A DNA stretch of 64,000 bases from Streptomyces sp. NBC_01224 (GTDB lineage: Bacteria > Actinomycetota > Actinomycetes > Streptomycetales > Streptomycetaceae): assembly GCF_036002945.1 (NCBI RefSeq), contig NZ_CP108529.1, forward strand, positions 8,117,001 through 8,181,000, read 5' to 3'. Positions 33,821 to 41,306 of this stretch are shown here, piece by piece; within the stretch, counting starts at the first letter, position 1; every line of letters begins with the position of its first letter. The translations under genes and the position numbers were made by a program. The notes under the pieces were generated by a model that did no database searches, was not told where the DNA came from, and worked only from the letters and a program-made list of their open reading frames with translations.

Positions 33821-34923
33821 AACTGACCGGAGTGGAACTCCGCCGGATCCGCCTGCCACTCGTGGCACCGTTCCGTACCTCATTCGGCACCGAGACGGAG
33901 CGCGAAGCCCTGCTCCTGCGTGTGGTTGCCGACGAGGCGGAGGGCTGGGGAGAATGCGTCGCCACGGTCGATCCGCTGTACTCCTCCGAGTACGCCGACG
34001 CCGCGGTGGATGTACTGAGCCGCTTCCTCATTCCCGCCCTCGCGGCGCACGATCGGCTGAGTGCCAACGCCGTCGCACCCGCACTGGCCCGGTTTAAGGG
34101 ACACCGGATGGCCAAGGCGGCGCTCGAGATGGGCGTACTCGACGCCGAACTGCGCGCCCTGGGCCGGCCGCTGGCGCAGGAGCTGGGCGCCGCACATGAC
34201 CGTGTCCCCTGCGGGGTCTCGGTCGGCATCATGTCCTCCATCGGCGAGCTCCTCGACGCCGTCGGAGGCTACCTCGATGAGGGATACGTCCGCATCAAGC
34301 TGAAGATCGAACCCGGATGGGACATCGAACCGGTACGCGCGGTACGCGAGCGGTTCGGCGACGACGTGCTGCTGCAGGTCGACGCGAACACGGCGTACAC
34401 ACGCGCCGATGCACGCCATCTCGCAAGGCTCGACCCCTTCGACCTGCTGCTGATCGAGCAGCCGCTCGACGAAGAAGACATCCTCGGCCACGCCGAGCTG
34501 GCCAAAGCTGTCCGCACGCCCATCTGCCTGGACGAGTCCATCACATCGGCCCGCGCAGCTGCTGACGCGATCGGGCTCGGCGCGTGTTCGATCGTCAATG
34601 TCAAGCCCGGACGCGTCGGTGGGTACCTCGAGGCTCGCCGCATCCACGACGTCTGCGTCGCTCATAGCGTGCCGGTGTGGTGCGGCGGGATGCTGGAGAC
34701 CGGTCTGGGCCGGGCGGCGAACATCGCACTGGCGGCACTGCCCGGCTTCACACTGCCCGGCGACACATCCGCCTCGGACCGCTACTACCGAACGGACATC
34801 ACGAACCCGTTCGTCCTGAGCGACGGCCACCTTCCGGTGCCGACAGGCCCCGGCATCGGCGTCATGCCCCTCGCCGACGAGCTGAAGGCAGTCACCACCA
34901 GTACCCAGTGGCTGCCTCTGTAG
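33817..34923 (+). CDS. N-succinylamino-acid racemase / o-succinylbenzoate synthase family enzyme
   Basis: The 368-residue enolase-superfamily protein keeps every catalytic residue at the position remembered for the Amycolatopsis NSAR/OSBS enzyme: K163 in 'RIKLKIEPG', metal ligands D189 ('QVDANTAY'), E214 ('LLIEQPLDEED') and D239 ('CLDESITSA'), and K263 ('IVNVKPGRVGG'). The same lysine pair can racemise N-succinylamino acids or make o-succinylbenzoate for menaquinone. No other menaquinone gene is near; the overlapping GNAT and M20 genes point to racemisation. Substrate: N-succinyl-D-amino acids, converted to the L-form. Confidence 0.92.
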   Translation: MKLTGVELRRIRLPLVAPFRTSFGTETEREALLLRVVADEAEGWGECVATVDPLYSSEYADAAVDVLSRFLIPALAAHDRLSANAVAPALARFKGHRMAKAALEMGVLDAELRALGRPLAQELGAAHDRVPCGVSVGIMSSIGELLDAVGGYLDEGYVRIKLKIEPGWDIEPVRAVRERFGDDVLLQVDANTAYTRADARHLARLDPFDLLLIEQPLDEEDILGHAELAKAVRTPICLDESITSARAAADAIGLGACSIVNVKPGRVGGYLEARRIHDVCVAHSVPVWCGGMLETGLGRAANIALAALPGFTLPGDTSASDRYYRTDITNPFVLSDGHLPVPTGPGIGVMPLADELKAVTTSTQWLPL

Positions 34924-35329
34924 GTCGCTGGACGCGATCTGGCCGTTCGTTGGGCAGTAGTTGGAGCCGCTGAAGCCCACGGATCGTCCGAGATGTGAAC
35001 TCTGAAATGTAGACCGGCTCAGCGGTTCCAAGATGCCGGGAGGGGCTTGGGCGTACTCGTCGTGGGTTCCCGGGGTCCGGACCCCTTGAACGCTGAGGCC
35101 GGCCGCCGCTCCTCCCGCCGTCGCGGCCAGGTTGTCGAGCGTCGACGTCAGCACAACGCCCTCTGTTGATCCGGGCTTCGTCCCTGGAAAGAGACGGGCG
35201 GGTGCTGACGCTCGCGCTCGGCAACGTGACCGAGCACCTGATCCGACCGTTGACGCTTGTGGTCCGAGCCACCCGCAGGGACCACTGAGCCTGTTCCGCT
35301 TTGAAGGACACCGTTGGTGTGGTGGTCAG
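34924..35329. other. Intergenic stretch after the racemase operon
   Basis: No gene was recognised, and no strong hairpin terminator is visible after the racemase stop. The sequence leads into transposase remnants and is probably part of the same rearranged belt. Confidence 0.4.
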
Positions 35330-35815
35330 GCCGCGAGTGGAGTCCTTGATGGCGTTCCTGTTGTTCAGGTGGCCCGGGAGGCTGGGGCGCCTCGGCAGTC
35401 GGTGTACGCCTGGACCGGGCGCCAGCACACCGCCGTTACCAGGGAGAAGATCACCGCGCAGGTGATCCGTGCCCTGGCGAAGGAGGTGATGGTCCTCAAC
35501 GAGTACATCGCAGAGCTCGACAAGCTCAGTGCGGTCCGGTTTCGCGAGCAGGAACTCGCCGAAGTGATCTCCAGCATGCCCGGCATCGGCCCGCTGCTGG
35601 GCGCGGAGTTCCTCGCCGCCACCGCCGGCGTCATGTGCCGATACGGCACCGCCGACCGCCGCCAGCACTACCACCGCGGCCTGCAACGCGTCTCTACGCT
35701 CCGCGGTCATCAGCATCCGCAACTGCGGCGCTTCTACGAGCGCAAGCGCGCCAAGGTACGCGGCGCACCCAGGCTGTTCTCGCGCTGGCTCGGCGACGGG
35801 TGATCGTCCTGTGGG
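35330..35815 (+). mobile_element. Mosaic of IS481-like and IS110-like transposase fragments
   Basis: At 35330-35420 the frame reads 'VLDGVPVVQVAREAGAPRQS', the first helix-turn-helix of an IS481-type transposase. It joins directly to IS110 sequence from about 35425: 'EKITAQVIRALAKEVMVLNE', 'SSMPGIGPLLGAEFLAATAG' and 'HPQLRRFYERKRAK'. A stretch of the transposase_20 domain is deleted between these. None of the pieces can be active. Confidence 0.75.
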
Positions 35816-35879
35816 ACCTGATCCGCGTCGGACGGTGCTTCCAACGTGAACTCCCGGCCACAGGTGCGGCTTGACAGCG

Positions 35880-37475
35880 TCATTGTGTGGTGAACCGGTC
35901 GCTGACCCGGAGCTGGATCCAGAGCAGGAGGCGCTCATCCTGGTCGGCAAGGCTGAATCGGAAGATTTCCTCGGCGCGCGTGATCCGGTATCGGCACGTG
36001 TTCGGATGCACGTTGAGCCGGCGGGAGGCGGCGGCGATGTCGCTGTTGGCGTCCAGGTAGGTGAGCAGCGTTCTGGCGTAGGCCGTAGCGTGCTCGCGGT
36101 CGTAGACCCGAATGGCAGGTCCCAGCCCTTGCATCATCCGGGGATTGCCGGCGAGGTCCTCGGTCAGCTCCAGAAGGGTCGCGCTCGCCCGGACCTCGTC
36201 GATGGTGGCGACGGAGGGCATGTCAGGCTCGGCCGGCCGCTCAGCGAGGACCTTTAGTACCACATCGGCATCCTGGCGTGAGCGGGCCGCCAGGTGCAGC
36301 CCGGCGACGTGGGAACCGAGTGCGGCATGGATGGGAATCCGAAGGGCCAACATCGCCCGCCGGGCGATGTTGGCCACGAAGTCGTGGTACGACTGCCCGG
36401 CAGGCCCCGTTGGCAACAGAGCGTAGACGGTGCCTTCGATCAGCGCGCACCCGTGCCGCCCGTAATGCGCCTCGACGTACACGCTGACGAGGTCCGCCAG
36501 CCGCGTGGCCGCCTGCGCGGTGGCGATGCCATCGCCGTCGCGGGGCACAACGACGAAGGCGGCCACGGCCACGGAGACGTCCGGGTTCAGGCTGAGCTGC
36601 GGCGCCACGATGTTGACGGCAGCCGGGTCGGCCAGCAGCCGTCGGAGCACATCGGCGCGCTGGCGGCGGGCGACATCAGCGGCTGTACGCGCCGCCAGCA
36701 GGTGCAACGCGGCGGTCGCCGCGGCCTGCGAGAGGGCTTGCACGGCATCGTGGTCGAGAGTGCCGGCGTCGACCACCCAGATCGACCCGAGCAGTTCGCT
36801 CCCGGCGTGCACACTGACGGCCAGGCGAGGCAGGCCGCTCGGGTCGGTGAACCTCTGAACCAACGTGGTGCCGTGCACCTCGCGGTATAGTGCACCGTTC
36901 GCCGGGAGTTCGGGTACCTGCAGGCCGAGAATGCCCTGTCGTCGGTCTTCATCGATCGGCTGGTCGGGCAGAGTGGAGTACGCCAGGATTCGCTGGCGCG
37001 GGTCTTCTATGGTCGTCGCGCCGCCAACCATGGCCGCGATCGCGTTGGCCAGGGCGAACAGGTCCCCGACGGCTGGCGCACCAGCCCCATGAACGGTGCG
37101 CCCGGTTTCCGCCAGAACGGAGGAGACCAGGGCATCAAGATGATGCCAGGCCATGTCCTCGTCCGCTGCCAGAAGCGAGATCCCTGTCTCCGATGCGGTG
37201 GCCACCAGCTGGCCGGCTGACTCGCCGTAGCGCTTGATGACCAAACATGTGTAACCTGCCAGCGCCGCTTGCCCGAGCAACTCGCCGGCCTCGACGCTCG
37301 TCGGCCGCACGCCCACAGCGAAGAGCATGGCGTTTCGCATCGGTGGCAGCGGCGCACGCGGTTCGTGGATCAGCGCGCCGGACACCGGTACATCGGCTCC
37401 GTCCTGCGCAGTCAGAAGGTGCAGCGGCGCCGGTCCCAGCGCTTCGAGGATTTGCCTGAGCACCGATACCGTCAT
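35880..37475 (-). CDS. PucR/CdaR-family transcriptional regulator
   Basis: The 531-residue protein has an N-terminal PucR purine-catabolism-type domain (about 1-125), a middle GGDEF-like/GAF-like region (about 150-420) and a C-terminal PucR helix-turn-helix ('SDIAAASRRLNVHPNTCRYR'). Such regulators control amino-acid, purine and other nitrogen pathways. The ATG at 37475 is preferred over an in-frame GTG at 37487 because AGGGGG sits about 9 bases before it. It is the nearest regulator to the peptide/racemase locus (convergent, across an IS remnant) and is divergent from the YheO-type cassette, so it may control either. Confidence 0.85.
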   Translation of the reverse strand: MTVSVLRQILEALGPAPLHLLTAQDGADVPVSGALIHEPRAPLPPMRNAMLFAVGVRPTSVEAGELLGQAALAGYTCLVIKRYGESAGQLVATASETGISLLAADEDMAWHHLDALVSSVLAETGRTVHGAGAPAVGDLFALANAIAAMVGGATTIEDPRQRILAYSTLPDQPIDEDRRQGILGLQVPELPANGALYREVHGTTLVQRFTDPSGLPRLAVSVHAGSELLGSIWVVDAGTLDHDAVQALSQAAATAALHLLAARTAADVARRQRADVLRRLLADPAAVNIVAPQLSLNPDVSVAVAAFVVVPRDGDGIATAQAATRLADLVSVYVEAHYGRHGCALIEGTVYALLPTGPAGQSYHDFVANIARRAMLALRIPIHAALGSHVAGLHLAARSRQDADVVLKVLAERPAEPDMPSVATIDEVRASATLLELTEDLAGNPRMMQGLGPAIRVYDREHATAYARTLLTYLDANSDIAAASRRLNVHPNTCRYRITRAEEIFRFSLADQDERLLLWIQLRVSDRFTTQ

Positions 37476-38208
37476 CCGAAGATGCACCCCCTATTTGGCT
37501 TGCTTCCCAGTATTCGTCCGGAACCTCTGGCTGCGGCCCGGCCGGAGCCAGACGCTCCCGCTTGGCTGACCCCAGTTGAAGCAGGGCAGTGCCTTGCCGG
37601 CTGCGGCCCAAAACACCTTCGCGCTCACCTGAACCGCCCGTGACGCGCCACTACTTGAACGGTGCGCAAGAGGCTCACCGTACCCGTCGGCGGCGAGCGA
37701 GCTGGGGCCCCGCCGACGGGGGCGCCATTGTCCGCAGAGAGATGGGCATCCGCTGCGGCGGCAGACCGGCCCTCGCGCCGTGATCAAGAACCCTGCAAGC
37801 CTTCTTGGCTCGAGGCGGTGTGCCGCAACAACCGCTGAGATGGCTGGCGTTGTGAGTATCTCGGCGGTTTCCAGGGCTGGACGAGTATCGAAGGGAGCCT
37901 GTTGGGTTGCTTTCCGCGGAGCAGGTTCGATCGCTGCTCAAGTGTCAATCTCCTCGAACCGTGGAGATCTTCCAAGCGGCCAGCTCCAAGGCGGGGTTGG
38001 TTGGCCCGGTGGTCGTGCTGGATGACCGCGCCCATTCGCAGGTCCGCCGCCGCGTGGACGAACCGGTGTACCGCCGCGACGGCGTCGTCGTCCGCTGCGT
38101 GGCTTCTTCGGTGGCGCTCTTCAGTCGAGTTAGATGCCGGATTTACCGCGAGAGGATCCCGGTGGACTGGTGTGGACTTTTTGTCTGGCCTGGATGTACT
38201 GTCCAAAT
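37476..38208. other. Long divergent intergenic region between two regulators
   Basis: No recognisable protein is encoded. An open frame at 37907-38150 has no known relatives and is probably chance. The region must hold the promoters of the divergent PucR and YheO-type genes. TGGAC and GTCCA lie about 24 bases apart just upstream of 38209 and could be part of an operator. Confidence 0.4.
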
Positions 38209-38862
38209 ATGGGAAACGTGGAAGAGGGCCGGGACCCTCGTGTGCGGATGTGGGCGCCTGTGTGCCGGGCCGTCGCGCTGTTGCTCGGCCCGTACGCCGA
38301 GGTCGTTCTGCATGACCCTGAGACCGACCGAGTCCTGGAGATCTGGAACCCGATGACTTCCCGCCGCCCGGGGGATCCTTCGCTGCTCGGCGAACTGGAC
38401 GAGCTCGACCCGTCGGCGCAGGACGTGTACGGGCCGTACGAGAAGCTGCTCGCGGACGGTCGCCGTCTGTCATCGGTCAGCGCGGTCCTGCGGGATGCGC
38501 GGGATGAGCCGTCTGCGGTGCTGTGCATCAATCTCGACCGCACTCCGCTGGAACAGGCCGCGGCGGTCCTGTCCGCCTTCGGTGCGCCGACCGTAAAGAG
38601 CCCCGAGCCGCTGTTCGAGGAGGACTGGTCCGAGCGCATCCAGCACGTGATCGGCACCTACGTCCGCGAAATGGGCCGCCCCGTCGAACGCATGACCCGC
38701 CAGGACCGCCTGGCCGTCCTCGGCCGCCTCGACGAGGCCCGGGTGTTCGCGGTGCGCCGCGCCACCCCTGCCGTCGCCGGGGCGCTGCGGGTGTCCCGGT
38801 CCACCGTCTACGGCCTGCTGGCCGAACTCAGAGCACCCAGCGCAAAGGACCGACAACCATGA
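38209..38862 (+). CDS. YheO/DauR-type PAS-HTH regulator
   Basis: The 217-residue protein has the YheO-like PAS domain (about 15-120, starting 'VCRAVALLLGPYAEVVLHDP') and a C-terminal helix-turn-helix (about 155-210, 'RRATPAVAGALRVSRSTVYG'). The family includes DauR, which controls D-arginine use in Pseudomonas. There is no convincing ribosome-binding site before the ATG, so the mRNA may be leaderless. Its stop overlaps the aminotransferase start by 4 bases, giving a regulator-enzyme-enzyme operon. Confidence 0.88.
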   Translation: MGNVEEGRDPRVRMWAPVCRAVALLLGPYAEVVLHDPETDRVLEIWNPMTSRRPGDPSLLGELDELDPSAQDVYGPYEKLLADGRRLSSVSAVLRDARDEPSAVLCINLDRTPLEQAAAVLSAFGAPTVKSPEPLFEEDWSERIQHVIGTYVREMGRPVERMTRQDRLAVLGRLDEARVFAVRRATPAVAGALRVSRSTVYGLLAELRAPSAKDRQP

Positions 38863-39992
38863 CCCGGCTGCCCGACTTCCGCCTGGAAACGTACTTCTCC
38901 CGCTGGGAATTCACCGCCCGCCACCACCTGACCGCCTCCGACGTCCAGACCATGACACTCAGCGAACTGCTCGCCCTGGCCGAGGACAAGGATCGCGAGG
39001 CCTTCGAGAACCTGTCCCTGGGCTACACCGAGACCTTCGGCGACCCGGCCCTGCGCGAGGTGATCGCCCAGGGCTACGAGCACGCCGACGCGGACGACGT
39101 CATCTGCTTCGCGGGTGCAGAGGAAGCCCTCTACCTGGCGATGAACGTCCTGCTTGACGCGGGCGACCACGCGGTGGTGGTGACCCCGAACTACCAGGCC
39201 GCCGAGACCGTGCCTCTGGCGCTGTGCGAGGTCACCGGCGTAGCCCTCGATCCGGACCGGGACTGGGCCCTGGATCTCGACATGGTGGCGGCGGCCATCC
39301 GGCCCAACACCCGGATCGTGTCAGTGAACTTCCCCAACAACCCCACCGGCAAGGTTATCGACACCGCCGACTTCACCGCCCTCGCGGGCCTGTGCGACGA
39401 GCGCGGCATCCACCTGTTCAGCGACGAGGTCTACCGCGGACTCGAACGCGACCCCGCCCGCACCCTGCCGCAGGCCGCAGACCTGTCCGAGCGCGCACTG
39501 TCATTGAACGTGACCTCGAAGTCGTTGGGGCTGCCCGGGTTGCGCATCGGCTGGATTACCTGCCGCGACCGCACCCTGCGCTCGCGCCTGGAGCGGGCCA
39601 AGCACTACACCACCATCTGCAACTCCGCGCCCAGCGAGGTCCTGGCTCGCATCGCACTGAAGGCCCGCGAGACGATCCTGGCCCGCAACTGGGCCCTGAT
39701 CGCGGCCAACCTGCCGGCCTTCGAGGCGTTCTTCGCCGAGTTCGTGGACGACTTCGAGTGGCAGGCGCCGGACGGCGGATGCGTCGCCTACCCCCGCTAC
39801 CTCGGCGCCGACGGGGTAGCGGAGTTCTGCACCCGCCTGGTGGAGGAAGCCGGTGTCCTGCTGCTGCCCGCGAGTATCTACCGCTCCGAACTCACCGCCA
39901 CCCCCGCCGACCGGTTCCGCATCGGCATCGGCCGCCGCAACCCGGAAGAAGGCCTGGCCGCCTTCGCCGCGTGGATGCGAGCGCGCCGATGA
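38859..39992 (+). CDS. PLP-dependent class I/II aminotransferase
   Basis: The 377-residue fold-type I enzyme has the substrate/PLP motifs 'NLSLGYTETFGDPALRE', 'NFPNNPTGKVI', 'LFSDEVYRGLE', and the PLP lysine K221 in 'NVTSKSLGLPGLRIGW'; a C-terminal Arg in 'RFRIGIGRRN' likely binds the substrate carboxylate. It transfers an amino group between an amino acid and a 2-oxo acid. Tight coupling to an ornithine cyclodeaminase-family gene suggests that one supplies or uses the keto or imino acid handled by the other. Confidence 0.9.
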   Translation: MTRLPDFRLETYFSRWEFTARHHLTASDVQTMTLSELLALAEDKDREAFENLSLGYTETFGDPALREVIAQGYEHADADDVICFAGAEEALYLAMNVLLDAGDHAVVVTPNYQAAETVPLALCEVTGVALDPDRDWALDLDMVAAAIRPNTRIVSVNFPNNPTGKVIDTADFTALAGLCDERGIHLFSDEVYRGLERDPARTLPQAADLSERALSLNVTSKSLGLPGLRIGWITCRDRTLRSRLERAKHYTTICNSAPSEVLARIALKARETILARNWALIAANLPAFEAFFAEFVDDFEWQAPDGGCVAYPRYLGADGVAEFCTRLVEEAGVLLLPASIYRSELTATPADRFRIGIGRRNPEEGLAAFAAWMRARR

Positions 39993-40930
39993 CCCTCCCC
40001 GTCATCGACACGGCCGCCATCAAGAAGACGGCCACCTTACAACTGGTCCTCGACACCGTCCGCGACGCGCTGGTCGCGCACGCCGAGGGCCGCACCAGCG
40101 TGCCGACGCCGCTGCACATGGACCTCCCCGAAACCGACGGGGACTGTCACGTCAAAGCCGGCTGGATCACCGGCGCCACCGACTTCACCGTCAAGATCGC
40201 CACCGGCTTCTACCGCAACCCCGCTCTCGGCCTTCCGACCAACCACGGACTGGTCTGCGTCGTCAGCGCCCGCACCGGACAGGTACGCGCGCTCCTGGAC
40301 GACCGCGGTCTGCTGACTGCCTGGCGTACTGCCGCCGCGGGCGCGCTCATCACCCATGCCATGGCCCGGCCCGGCGCCGTCACCCTGGCCGTCTTCGGCA
40401 CCGGCGAACAGGCCCGCCTCCAGGCGATCTGGCTGGCCAAACTCCGCCCGGTCGGCGCGGTGCTCGTCCACGGCCGCAACCCGCACAAAGCCGCCGCCCT
40501 GTGCAACGATCTCAAAGCGCGCGGCCTGCCTGCCCGGCCGGCTTCGGCACAACAGGCGGTCACCGCCGACATGGTCATCACCACGACTCCGGCGGCAGTC
40601 CCCGTCCTGGATGCCGCCCAGGTACGCGAGGGAGCACACGTGACCGGCATCGGTACGGACATGCCGCACAAGAACGAGCTCCCGCCAGCGCTCTTCCACC
40701 GCGCTGAGCTCATCGCCACCGACGACCACGCCCAGTGCCTCGACCACGGCGACTTCGGCCACGCCGTCCGCGCCGGTGCCACCACCCAGGACGGCGACAT
40801 CGCCGCCGGCCTGCTGCTCAAAACACCCGTCGACCGTTCTGACACCGCGATCACGGTCGCCGACCTCACCGGCGTCGGAGCACTCGACGCGGCACTCGCC
40901 TCAGCCGTCCTCGACCAACTCCTGCTCTGA
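39989..40930 (+). CDS. Ornithine cyclodeaminase/mu-crystallin family protein
   Basis: The 313-residue protein has a conserved lysine pair region with K56 ('CHVKAGW') and K69 ('FTVKIATGF'), the NAD(P)-binding G137-T-G-E-Q-A142 and 'VTGIGTDMPHKNELP', which carries the catalytic Asp of this family. Members are ornithine or lysine cyclodeaminases, alanine or arginine dehydrogenases (for example DauB) and ketimine reductases. With a YheO/DauR-type regulator two genes upstream, an amino-acid dehydrogenase or imine reductase role is favoured. It overlaps the aminotransferase gene by 4 bases. Confidence 0.9.
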   Translation: MTLPVIDTAAIKKTATLQLVLDTVRDALVAHAEGRTSVPTPLHMDLPETDGDCHVKAGWITGATDFTVKIATGFYRNPALGLPTNHGLVCVVSARTGQVRALLDDRGLLTAWRTAAAGALITHAMARPGAVTLAVFGTGEQARLQAIWLAKLRPVGAVLVHGRNPHKAAALCNDLKARGLPARPASAQQAVTADMVITTTPAAVPVLDAAQVREGAHVTGIGTDMPHKNELPPALFHRAELIATDDHAQCLDHGDFGHAVRAGATTQDGDIAAGLLLKTPVDRSDTAITVADLTGVGALDAALASAVLDQLLL

Positions 40931-40975
40931 AAGCCCAACTGGAAGGGAACGTGTGATTTAGACGGTGTGAGACTT

Positions 40976-41139
40976 AGACCGACCGGCAAATGGAGGGCGG
41001 CGTCGCGGGGTCCGGCACGTACTCCCCCAAGGCCTTTAGGGCCAGGGGGGACCCCCTTCGCGTTGCCTCCCTCCTCCGCCTTGCAGCTGCACGCACCAGA
41101 CCCCGCTCCTTCTCCCGCCCTCCATTTGCCGGTCGGTCT
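40976..41139. repeat. 164-bp element with perfect 25-bp terminal inverted repeats
   Basis: 40976-41000 and 41115-41139 are exact reverse complements over 25 bases. The interior is non-coding and contains a second hairpin (CCCCCAAGGCC / GGGCCAGGGGG, about 41027-41053). It lies 45 bases after the cyclodeaminase-family stop. The size and termini fit a MITE-like non-autonomous element; a large attenuating or processing hairpin is the alternative. No clear target duplication is visible. Confidence 0.8.
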
Positions 41140-41306
41140 TATACGGAACAGGCCGAAGAGATCCCCCTTTGGCAGGTGTCAACCGGACCGGTCCCCAATA
41201 CTTTTGGCCACCGCGGCGGCCGGTGCAGCGGTTGCCGTACCCACGGGGAAAGCGGCGCATGCGTAGGCACTCCCGACCCCAACACCCAGCATCTCAAGGA
41301 GACTTC

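Noticed and set aside
33817..34923. Menaquinone biosynthesis (menC) as the role of the enolase-family gene
   Set aside because: No other menaquinone gene is nearby, and the overlapping GNAT and M20 genes match the amino-acid racemisation pathway instead; still possible as a side activity.
37907..38353. Open frame of about 149 codons upstream of the YheO-type regulator
   Set aside because: No ribosome-binding site or family; its second half overlaps the regulator in another frame.
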